A stretch of DNA of 64,000 bases. Origin: Mesobacillus subterraneus (GTDB lineage Bacteria; Bacillota; Bacilli; Bacillales; Cytobacillaceae). This document shows positions 18,291 to 26,884 of the stretch, piece by piece; positions within the stretch are counted from its first letter, which is position 1; each line of letters starts with the position of its first letter. The stretch is taken from NCBI RefSeq assembly GCF_020524355.2, contig NZ_CP129019.1:3844001-3908000 (forward strand). The letters are read 5' to 3'. A program made the position numbers and the translations under genes. The notes beneath the pieces are model-generated. The model ran no database searches. It was not told where the DNA came from and saw nothing but the letters and a program-made list of their open reading frames with translations.

Positions 18291-18794
18291 TTAAGGATTC
18301 CCCATTATCCTACTTCTTCTTTCCAATATGATCGTATCACGCCATACCCCATCCATCTTTCCTATCCGTTCCCGCCGTCCCATTTCTCTGAAGCCATGAT
18401 TTTTATGTAATTTAATACTTGCTTCGTTTTCAGGGAATATGCTAGATTGCATTGTCCAGAAACCATTCTGCTCGCTAATTTCAATCAAGGACTTCAAAAG
18501 AAGACTGCCTATGCCTTTCCCACTATGTTGTTGACTAACATACACACTGACTTCTCCAACACCTGCATACACACTCCTGCTTGATACAGGACTTAACGCA
18601 GCCCAACCCATAACATCCCCATCTAAACGCGCGACAATCCGACATTCCCCATTATGACCGAGATCCCATTCCTCCCAGTAAGGTGCCTCCTTTTGGAAAG
18701 TTGCATGTCCAGTAGCAATTCCCTCTAGGTAGATTGAATGTACTTTTCCCCAATCATCTGGGAGCATTTTATTTATTTTAATAGAACCTTCCAT
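18291..18794 (-). CDS. GNAT acetyltransferase, phosphinothricin acetyltransferase-like
   Basis: About 167 residues with the single GNAT fold. The acetyl-CoA loop reads VYVSQQHSGKGIGSLLLKSL and the C-terminal part ENEASIKLHKNHGF is typical. The start region (KMLPDDWGKVHSIYLEGIAT) resembles PAT/YwnH-type enzymes that acetylate phosphinothricin or methionine sulfoximine. A longer frame from a TTG at 18827 exists, but ATG 18794 fits the family start better. Substrate is inferred from similarity by eye only. Confidence 0.85.
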   Translation of the reverse strand: MEGSIKINKMLPDDWGKVHSIYLEGIATGHATFQKEAPYWEEWDLGHNGECRIVARLDGDVMGWAALSPVSSRSVYAGVGEVSVYVSQQHSGKGIGSLLLKSLIEISEQNGFWTMQSSIFPENEASIKLHKNHGFREMGRRERIGKMDGVWRDTIILERRSRIMGNP

Positions 18795-18913
18795 AATGTC
18801 CACCCGCTCACCCTTGATAACTAGCAACTAACAGATAAAACCTATTTCATCATCGGTCAATAATTTTTTAACAGTTTGAATAGGGGTTCTTGCATCTCGA
18901 CCAACAGATTCCG

Positions 18914-19219
18914 CTAACCTTCACCATAGTATTCAGCAAAGTGTAAAAACCCAATTTTCCTTACAAGATAATTTCTAAGTTCACCTTGAGTAGCTTTTTC
19001 AATTGGCGGTTTTGTCAGTGTGTACGCCTTAGCGTTCAATTCAGCAAATTTCTCTTTGTCCACTTTGTTATGATATTCATCTTGAATCACCCCTGATAAA
19101 ATCGCAGCTTTTGGATATCCCATTATAAAAACATGTGTTTTCAAAGCCATAGTAGGTGTTGAATGCAATAGAATAAAAACAACGACCAAAGCTGCTATAA
19201 TGATAATTTTTATTCTCAA
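18914..19219 (-). CDS. Small exported or membrane-anchored protein, unknown
   Basis: 101 residues. The TTG start at 19219 is 5-6 nt after GAGGGGAAG; a longer frame from 19234 starts inside that ribosome site and is rejected. One N-terminal hydrophobic segment (RIKIIIIAALVVVFILL) is followed by a soluble domain with no motif I recognise. It may be a cleaved signal or a signal anchor. No partner is obvious from neighbours. Confidence 0.65.
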   Translation of the reverse strand: MRIKIIIIAALVVVFILLHSTPTMALKTHVFIMGYPKAAILSGVIQDEYHNKVDKEKFAELNAKAYTLTKPPIEKATQGELRNYLVRKIGFLHFAEYYGEG

Positions 19220-19355
19220 AAAGCTTCCCCTCATTCAATTGTAATGTCAGAACCTTCATTTTTAATCAACTATCCTTAAAGACACTTCAAATAAATTCTA
19301 CACGAGAGGCTCTAATCCCTCCTTAGGAAAGCACAGGGACGTACCCTTTGCTTCC

Positions 19356-20312
19356 CTATACCCTGCTTAAAGAATCGCTCGTCAGGCTGACACACAGATT
19401 CCAGACTCTCTCGATATTCTCCGGATTGTCTGCATATTTTGGATATACATTCTGATCCATTAGTTGCTTGATATCCTGTGCCAGTCCGGCGGAATATTGT
19501 GATGGCTTCATCACCTTTCTTTTATCGTTGATGAATTTGCCTGTCATATTCTTGAACTCTTCGGAAGTGCATATGTGGAAATAGGTGTCGGCCATTGTTT
19601 CACGAGGTGCGCTGAATACATTCTGAATCCTTGCCGCGAATTTCCAGCCTGATTGAAATTTTCCAATGGTTTCTTTCGATAGTTTAATAGCAGAAATTTG
19701 CACGGCATTGACGCTGATTCGGTGTCCTTTCAATTCTTCGGCCATTTTAAATGTCATCAGCAACAAGGCCATTTTTGTATCTCCGTAAAACTTATATGTC
19801 TTGAATGGCCGTTCGTTCTTGAATTCTCCTTGAAGGTTGTCGAACTCAATCTTCCTTTTCGGATCGAAAAAATGCCTGATATTGGTCGTGCATGCATGTA
19901 GGACTCGAGCATCCTCCGATTTTTCAAGCATACTAACCAATTGCCTGGTGAGCAGGAATGGGCCAACTGTATTCGTGGCAAAAGAAAGCTCGATGCCATC
20001 CTGGCTTAGCAAGTAGTTTTTCTCCCCATGATTTAAATAAGCCGCGTTGTGAATCAGAATGTCCAGTTTTGAATATTTATCTTTGAGCACTGTGGAAAAT
20101 TGATGGATGGATTGGAATGAAGAAATGTCTAGCTGCAGTAAATCAATATGAGGATTCTTGGTTGCTTCAATTATTTCCTGCTGGGCGATTTTGCTTCTCT
20201 CAAGGTTCCGGCAAGCCATTACGACGGTGTACCCCTCATTCGCAAACTTGATGGCTGCCGCCTTGCCAATACCAGAATTCGCTCCTGTAATTACCACAAT
20301 TTTATCGTTCAT
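19356..20312 (-). CDS. Short-chain dehydrogenase/reductase, retinol/protochlorophyllide reductase-like
   Basis: 318 residues. NAD(P)-binding GANSGIGKA at 10-18, Arg in MACRNLERS suggests NADP, NNAG is replaced by HNAA (ILIHNAAYL), and the catalytic pair is Y and K in FYGDTKMAL. The usual catalytic Ser position reads HACTTN, that is Thr instead of Ser, which may lower or change activity. ATG follows TAGGAGG. It stands alone on the minus strand. Substrate unknown. Confidence 0.88.
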   Translation of the reverse strand: MNDKIVVITGANSGIGKAAAIKFANEGYTVVMACRNLERSKIAQQEIIEATKNPHIDLLQLDISSFQSIHQFSTVLKDKYSKLDILIHNAAYLNHGEKNYLLSQDGIELSFATNTVGPFLLTRQLVSMLEKSEDARVLHACTTNIRHFFDPKRKIEFDNLQGEFKNERPFKTYKFYGDTKMALLLMTFKMAEELKGHRISVNAVQISAIKLSKETIGKFQSGWKFAARIQNVFSAPRETMADTYFHICTSEEFKNMTGKFINDKRKVMKPSQYSAGLAQDIKQLMDQNVYPKYADNPENIERVWNLCVSLTSDSLSRV

Positions 20313-20490
20313 AAGAACCTCCTATGTAAAAAGAATCACTCTCTTTATAATAACTTATGTTCGCCTATTTGAGCTTCTATGGCAGAGATATTTTCCAACC
20401 CCTCACAAAGAGAGAAAACAAAGAAGCCCAATGTGCGTCCCCGCGCTCTATCCTCCTCCTGTAACGCCAAACCCTTTTACTTGATTAAAT

Positions 20491-20526
20491 AAAAAAAAGG
20501 CGCTAATCCTCCCCGGATCACGCCAG
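20491..20526 (-). terminator. Terminator of the small membrane-protein gene
   Basis: Minus-strand hairpin GGCGTGATCC.../...GGATTAGCGCC followed by eight T. Confidence 0.85.
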
Positions 20527-20527
20527 T

Positions 20528-20837
20528 TTACTGATCATTCTCATCAGTGAATATTTTAAGAGCTCCAAATATCATCACAATCGGAATCACGACTAATACT
20601 AATCTAAGCACATAGATTTCGAGGATAAGACTTACGACTGCAAAAAGGGATTGCAATCATGGAAGCCATCGCTATGAACCTTGTATAGCGAATGGCTTTA
20701 TTCGATATTTCCGGTTCCTCTTTATACATCCAGCGACTCCCAAACAGGATACTTTCTTCAGGTTCAAAATAAGTCCAAATCAACAAGCCATAGATCGGGA
20801 CCATAATAACCACGGTAAAAAAAATCGTTGCTGCCAC
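20528..20837 (-). pseudogene. Small three-span membrane protein, frameshifted in a T-run
   Basis: GTG start 6 nt after GGAGG. The first frame gives two membrane segments (VVIMVPIYGLLIWTYF and FIAMASMIAIPF) and then a basic tail ending at 20604. Deleting one T in the five-T run at about 20642-20646 joins it to a second frame that supplies a third membrane helix (LRLVLVVIPIVMIFGALKIF) and ends at 20528, next to a good terminator. The joined protein of about 102 residues is therefore the likely original. Function unknown. Homopolymer sequencing error is an alternative. Confidence 0.65.
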
Positions 20838-20930
20838 AATGCACCTCCCTGAGAATTCAGCGTTGGACCCTATCTAATGTTACGCTTATACTTCGAAAAG
20901 GTTTCATTTTAAGAAGCAACGTCCCGTGGT

Positions 20931-21938
20931 TCATTTCAAATATGCCTTATAAAATCCGGATACTGTATCGATGATCAAAACAATCGTAAACCCAATCACG
21001 ACCCATGCTTTTGATTGCATCCAGATCGTTTTTATCAGATCGTACGTATCCTGGTTTAAATCGGCTTTGCTCACCTGGTTCAACTCTTGCATAAAGTCAG
21101 GGTTCCAGATCGCCTGATCGTTAAATAAGAATGCTACAAGTACCAAGGTGACTGCATTCAGAATCAAATTATATAACGCTAGTTTTTTCGTCCATTTTCC
21201 GATGATCAGCTTTAATCCTTCTTTTAAAATCCCAATCACCGTGATGACATAGATGATATTGATGAATTGTTCTATGCGCTCTCCATTCAGAAACGGAATA
21301 ACGTTTACTAGTTCTCCATCTTCAAACATCATGACTCCAAATACGTGACTGGAAGAGTAGAGGAAGACAAGAAATAGGATTGAAAAAACAATTCCCGTGA
21401 TTGCCTCGCCGCGTTTAATCCGTTTTTTCTGATCCGGAACCGGTGGAAGATATGACGGTGACCATTTTTCACTTTCTTCAGCGATTCCTGCTTTTGGTGC
21501 GACCCCTTTATATTGAGCGATCGCAAATCCGACTGTTATCCAAACGAACGCCTGCATGCTGGCGCTGACTACCGATGTAACATAACCGAAAATATGCTCA
21601 ACTACTGAGCGTGGTTCAATCATGTATTCAATTATGAACACGACACTCATGGCGACCACCAAAGCAAAGAAGACAATCTTCAGTACAGTTATATATGGAT
21701 GAAAGAGTTCTGGTCCGATCAAGTACCTTTTAGATCCGCGGTACTTTTCAGCTAAGTCCTTCGGGTGGCCCAGCTCAAGCAGCACACTTTCCACATCCTC
21801 TTGAGCAACCGGACCGCCATTTGTCCTTTCCCCAAGCATGTCTTCAATCAAGCCCCTTAATTCCATCGCGATATCTGCTCTCTGAGACTGCGGAAGCCTG
21901 TGGGTTACAGCATAAATATACTTCTCAATCATTTCCAT
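20931..21938 (-). CDS. HAAS-domain membrane protein, partner of PadR
   Basis: About 335 residues. The N-terminal 75 residues form a HAAS-type helical domain (IEKYIYAVTHRLPQSQRADI, then LLELGHPKDLAEKYRG), followed by about six membrane segments. The start ATG 21938 is 8 nt after GGAGG and overlaps the end of the padR gene by 14 nt, so the two are translationally coupled. In such pairs the PadR regulator is thought to control the membrane protein. Molecular role unknown. Confidence 0.85.
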   Translation of the reverse strand: MEMIEKYIYAVTHRLPQSQRADIAMELRGLIEDMLGERTNGGPVAQEDVESVLLELGHPKDLAEKYRGSKRYLIGPELFHPYITVLKIVFFALVVAMSVVFIIEYMIEPRSVVEHIFGYVTSVVSASMQAFVWITVGFAIAQYKGVAPKAGIAEESEKWSPSYLPPVPDQKKRIKRGEAITGIVFSILFLVFLYSSSHVFGVMMFEDGELVNVIPFLNGERIEQFINIIYVITVIGILKEGLKLIIGKWTKKLALYNLILNAVTLVLVAFLFNDQAIWNPDFMQELNQVSKADLNQDTYDLIKTIWMQSKAWVVIGFTIVLIIDTVSGFYKAYLK

Positions 21939-22284
21939 GTTCAGTTCCTCCCCCATTAATCAGCCCCTCCATACTTGAGGCCATCTTCTTCCATTCATCC
22001 AGCAGCTTTATATAAACGTCTTTTCCAAGAGCACTAAGCAAGTAAAATTTCCGGGGCCTCGCTTCATTTGTATCCCATTCACTAATCAGCAGTCCCTGCT
22101 TTTCCAGCCTTCTAAGCAAAGGATATAAGGTCCCCGCTTCCACCTGAACCCCTTTTTCCGCCAGTATTGTAACGAGGGAATATCCATACTGAGGTTTTTC
22201 AAGCTGGCTCAATACAGCAATCGTAATCGTTCCCCTTCGCAATTCCTGCAGCAATTTATCGACCATTTCATTCACATTGCTCAT
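21925..22284 (-). CDS. PadR-family regulator
   Basis: 119 residues from ATG 22284, which is 8 nt after AGGAG; the frame extends further upstream through promoter sequence and that extension is rejected. It has a winged helix (LEKPQYGYSLVTILAEKGVQ, then GTLYPLLRRLEKQGLL) and a C-terminal dimerisation helix. First gene of a two-gene unit with the HAAS membrane protein; likely autoregulated at the promoter at 22304-22333. Confidence 0.93.
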   Translation of the reverse strand: MSNVNEMVDKLLQELRRGTITIAVLSQLEKPQYGYSLVTILAEKGVQVEAGTLYPLLRRLEKQGLLISEWDTNEARPRKFYLLSALGKDVYIKLLDEWKKMASSMEGLINGGGTEHGND

Positions 22285-22303
22285 TGTATCAACTCCTACT
22301 CTC

Positions 22304-22333
22304 AGTATAGTGTATGTCGTACAGTATTGTAAA
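22304..22333 (-). promoter_or_regulatory. Sigma-A promoter of the PadR-HAAS unit
   Basis: On the minus strand TTTACA, 18 bp, TATACT, about 20 nt before the padR start. The spacer and flanks are rich in GTAT/ATAC half sites that could be PadR contacts. Confidence 0.6.
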
Positions 22334-22375
22334 TGATACATTATTATCCCGAAAAATATTTACAGTGGATTTTTC

Positions 22376-22395
22376 TTAATCAAACGTTTGATTAA
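22376..22395. promoter_or_regulatory. Perfect 20-bp palindrome
   Basis: TTAATCAAAC followed by its exact reverse complement. It lies between the padR promoter and a terminator, about 92 bp from the padR start codon. A TetR- or GntR-type operator is likely, but no cognate regulator is apparent. Confidence 0.5.
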
Positions 22396-22430
22396 AGAGG
22401 GTGGAGACGTTACCAATCCTGACTTTTATA

Positions 22431-22467
22431 AAAAAAAAACGTCCAGAGCCCGAAAGCCCTGAACGTT
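22431..22467 (-). terminator. Terminator of the 22479 gene
   Basis: Minus-strand hairpin AACGT..CAGGGC/..CTGGACGTT followed by nine or more T. Confidence 0.9.
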
Positions 22468-22478
22468 AATATTTTAAA

Positions 22479-22757
22479 TCAAATAAAAAAGCCGCTTATA
22501 ATTGTATAAGTAATTATCCCCAAGAAAAGCATTGGCGGCAATGCACTAATAATCAACCCAAACCTCGCCCCTCTTTTAGTAAAAGAGAGAACAGCACCAA
22601 CTAACCATATTAAAATAAACACAAGGAATCCAGGGTCAACAAAATAATCATCACCAAAGTTTTCCCCAATTGCCCCTGCTGCCATAAAAATACTGATTGG
22701 TATTGTAATAGCGCCCATTAAGCCTAGGTGAATGATTCTAAATATCTTAAATCTCAA
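22479..22757 (-). CDS. Small three-span membrane protein, unknown
   Basis: 92 residues from TTG 22757, which lies 7 nt after GAGGAGG; the ATG at 22787 is upstream of that ribosome site and is rejected. Three hydrophobic helices (LGLMGAITIPISIFMAAGA, VFILIWLVGAVLSF, ISALPPMLFLGIITYTII). No family recognised. It has its own terminator and no coupled neighbour. Confidence 0.7.
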   Translation of the reverse strand: MRFKIFRIIHLGLMGAITIPISIFMAAGAIGENFGDDYFVDPGFLVFILIWLVGAVLSFTKRGARFGLIISALPPMLFLGIITYTIISGFFI

Positions 22758-22867
22758 GATTATCCCTCCTCGCATTAACTTTACCATAAAAATCCAAAAA
22801 GGGACGGATCCGCAGTCCTCAATTCTTTACGAATTATGAAGTGCTGAAACCGCCCCTTATAACCGAG

Positions 22868-23581
22868 TTATTTTTCCGTTTTAAATGTTACTTCGCCGAC
22901 ACCCAAGTCTACGTCCAGATCAATCTTTACTTTTGCATCTTCGTAGGCTTCATTTACATAGACGCCATCTCCTTTTGAAATTAAGTTTTCAAAGGATGAG
23001 GAGCCTATGCCTTTTTGCGAGCGTACTCTTATTCCTGTATCTTTTGGAAGGATGACGGTCATTTTTCCTACTCCCGATGAAATACGGACATCAAAGCTTT
23101 CTTTCCAGTCTCCTCCGAGATCGACGGTTATTTAACCAACACCTGCGTTCACTTCCAGGTTGGAAAGCTGAATGCCTTTCAAGTCCAAATCGGTGTCTGA
23201 TGCCCCTGCGTTAACGACAAGGTCCACTGGAACCTCTTCGCTTATTCTCAGATCCCATTCATTTTTCATCTTTCCGAGTTTAAAGTGGTCTGGCTGAGCA
23301 ATCTCCACTTTGCCGACTTTCCCATTCAAATCATATGAGACTTCCGGTTTCATTTTTTCAGGCTCATAGACAGCGTTGCCGTTCACCCATTCATCTGCAT
23401 CGCCCGCAACATCCATTTTCCCGGCGCCAAAATTTAGAACAATCTCAAGCTCTTTTGCTTTATCCTTCTCAACAAAGATTTCATCGTCTTTTTCATCACT
23501 GGCAAAAATCGTATTATTGCATCCCGAAAGTAACAAAACGGCTGATAATGCTGCCACACCAAAACCCATCACTTTTTTCAT
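22868..23581 (-). pseudogene. Toast-rack type lipoprotein with an in-frame stop
   Basis: 237 codons with a lipoprotein signal (LLLSGC) and repeated beta-strand patterns (LEVNAGVG, ISSGVGKMTV, VDLGVGEVTF) typical of toast-rack (DUF2154/DUF4097-like) cell-surface proteins. A TAA at 23132-23134 interrupts the frame at codon 150; both sides stay in the same frame, so one base change explains it (for example GAA to TAA). Related proteins act in envelope-stress sensing, which is inference here. The truncated product would still carry the signal and half of the repeat domain. Confidence 0.8.
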
Positions 23582-23873
23582 TTCATTTCGCCTCCAATTG
23601 ATTATAGGTTAATCATAAGGCACTCCCCATTTTCCTTTAACAGGCTGAGGCTTTAACTTTAATCAGCCTTCAGACCTATATATGGAATATATTAGGACAA
23701 AGGATGATTCATAATAGATGTCCCACAACCATTAAAACTCAAGAAATAAGGTATGACGGTATTCCCAACACATTTGAATGTTTATCCCCTTGCACAGAGG
23801 CTAAATGTAGTTATGCACTTTAGTGAAGTGGAATACTATGAATAAACTACTAAAATGAAAGAGAGGAATGAGA

Positions 23874-24596
23874 ATGGGACGTTTTATTTTGAATCTTGTT
23901 GCCACGTTGCTCGTCGTGCTGGTCAATGCGCTTGCGAATATCCTTCCGATCAACGGGCAGACGACGGGGGAAATATCTGATAGACTGGATGTTTTGTTCA
24001 CTCCGGCTGGATATGTTTTTGGGATATGGGGATTGATTTATTTCTTATTGTTTATTTGGACAATCAGGCAGTTTCCCTCTTCAAGGAGGAATTTGCCGAT
24101 TTACGAAAAAGCTACTCCCCTTTATTTACTGAGCTCAGTCCTTAATATCGCCTGGATCCTTTTATGGCATTACGAGTTTTTCCTGCTGACGGTATTGGTG
24201 ATGATTGGTTTGCTGCTGACTCTCATCAGGCTTTATCATGTCATTAAAAATGAAGACCATTCGTTTTGGGACCTACTCCCCTTTTCTGTCTACCTCGGCT
24301 GGATCAGCGTCGCCACCATTGCCAATATCAGCTATTACTTGAAGTATATAGACTGGAATGGCTTCGTCCTTTCAGATGTCACCTGGACAATAATCATGCT
24401 CGTGGTCGCCACACTCCTGGCTATTTATTTTCACCGAAAAAATGAAGACTTTATCTATCCGCTTGTATTCGTCTGGGCTTTGATCGGAATCGGCGTAGAA
24501 AATGCTGCCTCCCACCCAATAGTCAGCACCACTTCCTATGTCCTGTCCGCAGTCATTTTCATCATGGTTTTTTTCAGGCTATTGAAGAAGCGCTGA
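23874..24596 (+). CDS. TspO/MBR-related tryptophan-rich membrane protein
   Basis: 240 residues with about seven membrane spans. The segments GYVFGIWGLIYFLLF, LLPFSVYLGWISVATIANIS and the many Trp residues match the enlarged TspO-like family of Bacillus. ATG 23874 is 6 nt after AGAGGA; the ATG two codons earlier touches the ribosome site. Family members bind porphyrins or act as stress-related membrane sensors, but this one is not characterised from the sequence. Confidence 0.85.
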   Translation: MGRFILNLVATLLVVLVNALANILPINGQTTGEISDRLDVLFTPAGYVFGIWGLIYFLLFIWTIRQFPSSRRNLPIYEKATPLYLLSSVLNIAWILLWHYEFFLLTVLVMIGLLLTLIRLYHVIKNEDHSFWDLLPFSVYLGWISVATIANISYYLKYIDWNGFVLSDVTWTIIMLVVATLLAIYFHRKNEDFIYPLVFVWALIGIGVENAASHPIVSTTSYVLSAVIFIMVFFRLLKKR

Positions 24597-24823
24597 TTTC
24601 GGACAGATTTCGGATCCAATTGGCGAATCTGAAGGCAATCTTTTGGGCATTGATGTCTTCAGCAGCGCCGGACCATCAAGTTTGCAACGCAAAATAGGAT
24701 TTAAGTTATGGATCCCTTCCAAACCTTAAACCCTCGCATAAAAACAGAACGGTTTCATCCATTCTGCGCAACAAAACCTTACAATAAGACAATATTCTAT
24801 TCAGTATTAAAGATTATGTATTG
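24597..24823. other. Intergenic stretch, no gene seen
   Basis: No supported reading frame or clear regulatory element between the TspO-like gene and the convergent terminator. Confidence 0.5.
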
Positions 24824-24859
24824 AAAAAGCAAAGGAATTCAGTTCCCTTTGCTTTTTTT
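24824..24859. terminator. Terminator, probably bidirectional
   Basis: Stem AAAGCAAAGG/CCCTTTGCTTT with a run of seven T on the plus strand and an A-run on the other side. It lies between two convergent genes. Confidence 0.85.
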
Positions 24860-24904
24860 CATCGCAGATCAATAGCTGGTCTCAGTGTCTTCTAAAAATC
24901 CTTA

Positions 24905-25150
24905 TTAAGACTCCGGCATAATCCAGACGATTTCACGGATCCGGACAAAAAAGCTGGAATCATGCTCCTGGATCACCACATGGTCCGGCTTGGCATCCCT
25001 AACCATTCCGCTAACGGAACCTCGTGTTGTATCGAGGACCACTCTTTTTCCGATAAGATTATAAAGAGCTGCATACACATACGGCTCAACCACCACCACA
25101 TTCATTGGTCCGCTTTGTGTTCCCTGTGAATACATTCCATTGTGCATCAT
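24905..25150 (-). CDS. DUF2642 (YuzF-like) small protein
   Basis: 81 residues. A Gly/Ser/Gln-rich head (MHNGMYSQGTQSGP) is followed by an Sm-like small beta barrel (IGKRVVLDTTRGSVSG, then HVVIQEHDSSFFVRI). This is the layout of Bacillus DUF2642 proteins such as YuzF; the family also includes spore-coat proteins. ATG 25150 or 25147 may be used after GGAGGG. Soluble. Function unknown; a spore role is inference. Confidence 0.8.
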   Translation of the reverse strand: MMHNGMYSQGTQSGPMNVVVVEPYVYAALYNLIGKRVVLDTTRGSVSGMVRDAKPDHVVIQEHDSSFFVRIREIVWIMPES

Positions 25151-25369
25151 ATTTTCTCTTCTCCCTCCAGGCAGGTGACCATTTATTCATGTTCATTCTA
25201 TGACCAGCAAGCTCGGCTTGTTCCCTCCGGCCAACAGCTCAGGAGACACAGGGATATCGGGAAAGAGAACAGTAACAGCAATTAGCCTTCAAGAGGCGGG
25301 GTTTTGGTTATCAAGCAATGATGGATTGCGATATAATTCCATAAGAACCCTGTTAAGAGAGGAAGTTGG

Positions 25370-25900
25370 ATGATGCCAATCCGTTATGAGCTTATTCCTG
25401 ATGATCAGATTAGCCTGGTAAAAGATCTTTGCAATGAGTTGATGATCTATCAAAAGTCACTAGCCACTTTTCGCCCCGAGCTCTTTGATGGCATGAGTTT
25501 TGAAACCAGAATGATCCCCTCGGTTAAAAACGCGAAGGCGAATCATATCATTGCCGCGATGGATGGCGATGAGATTGTCGGATACGTGTATAGCAATGTC
25601 TCGCCAAAAGAAGTGTATTCAAGTGCTTTTGCTACTTTCTTTGCTATGGAATCCGTAAAAGGAAGTGATGTCGGCTGCCTTTCGCAATTTTATATAAAAG
25701 AAGGCTACCGCAGCATGGGCATCGGGTCGGTACTGTTTGAAAAATCCAAGGAATGGCTAGATTCCCTGGATGACATTCAAGACCAATTCATCTATGTATC
25801 CAACGGCAATGATGCCGCCCTGAACTTTTACAAAAGTAAAGGCTTTAAAATAAGCCATCAAATTCTGGATGGATTTATTACGGTTCTTAGAAATACATAA
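25370..25900 (+). CDS. GNAT N-acetyltransferase
   Basis: 176 residues with the acetyl-CoA loop in LSQFYIKEGYRSMGIGSVLF and a C-terminal YVSNGNDAALNFYKSKGF typical of GNAT enzymes. ATG follows AGAGGA by 6 nt. The gene ends only a few bases before a 53-bp tandem repeat array, which lies in its 3' untranslated region. Substrate unknown. Confidence 0.88.
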   Translation: MMPIRYELIPDDQISLVKDLCNELMIYQKSLATFRPELFDGMSFETRMIPSVKNAKANHIIAAMDGDEIVGYVYSNVSPKEVYSSAFATFFAMESVKGSDVGCLSQFYIKEGYRSMGIGSVLFEKSKEWLDSLDDIQDQFIYVSNGNDAALNFYKSKGFKISHQILDGFITVLRNT

Positions 25901-25904
25901 TTCA

Positions 25905-26714
25905 GGGTATCGTACCCTTATGTGGACACAAACAACTGCATAAGGGTATCGTTCTTCCCTTATCGTATCCTTATGTGGTCACAAACAGCTACATAAGGGT
26001 ATCGTTCTTCCCTTATCGTATCCTTATGTGGTCACAAGCAGCTGCATAAGGGTATCGTTCTTCCCTTATCGTACCCTTATGTAGTCACAAGCAGCTGCAT
26101 AAGGGTATCGTTCTTCCCTTATCGTACCCTTATGTGGTCACAAACAACTGCATAAGGGTATCGTTCTTCCCTTATCGTATCCTTATGTGGTCACAAACAG
26201 CTGCATAAGGGTATCGTTTTTTCCTTATCGTATCCTTATGTGGACACAAACAACTGCATAAGGGTATCGTTCTTCCCTTATCGTACCCTTATGTGGTCAC
26301 AAGCAGCTGCATAAGGGTATCGTTCTTCCCTTATCGTACCCTTATGTGGACACAAACAACTGCATAAGGGTATCATTCTTCCCTTATCGTACCCTTATGT
26401 GGACACAAACAACTGCATAAGGGTATCGTTCTTCCCTTATCGTACCCTTATGTGGTCACAAGCAGCTACATAAGGGTATCGTTCTTCCCTTATCGTATCC
26501 TTATGTGGTCACAAGCAGCTGCATAAGAGTATCGTTCTTCCCTTATCGTACCCTTATGTGGACACAAACAACTGCATAAGGGTATCGTTCTTCCCTTATC
26601 GTATCCTTATGTGGTCACAAACAGCTGCATAAGGGTATCGTTTTTTCCTTATCGTATCCTTATGTGGACACAAACAACTGCATAAGGGTATCGTTCTTCC
26701 CTTATCGTACCTTC
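25905..26714. repeat. Tandem array of fifteen 53-bp units with internal dyads
   Basis: Units start with TGTGG(A/T)CACAA at 25921, 25974, 26027 and every 53 bp to 26663; the last breaks off at about 26712. Each unit junction carries TACCCTTATG and, 16 nt on, CATAAGGGTA, so each copy can form a 10-bp hairpin; ATAAGGG/CCCTTAT gives an alternative pairing. Copies differ at a few positions only. The variant with six T in GTTTTTTCC occurs in units 6 and 14, eight units apart, with matching next units, which suggests block duplication. 53 is not a multiple of three and no frame crosses it. It lies between a GNAT gene and an M48 protease gene. There are no variable spacers, so it is not CRISPR. Confidence 0.97.
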
Positions 26715-26884
26715 GAATAACCCCAAGTCCAAGTTTCTATTGGAAATTAACGCGATTTATACGCAAATAAAAGTATAATTTCCTCAATCTCTAATATTTT
26801 AATATTTTCCAATAAAAAACATCTTTTAGCAATAACTTCCTCCCTGATATAATACTATCGATCACTTAATAAAGGGGAATGAGA

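Noticed and set aside
25905..26714. The 53-bp array as a CRISPR
   Set aside because: Units are contiguous and near-identical over their whole length; there are no variable spacers and no cas genes.
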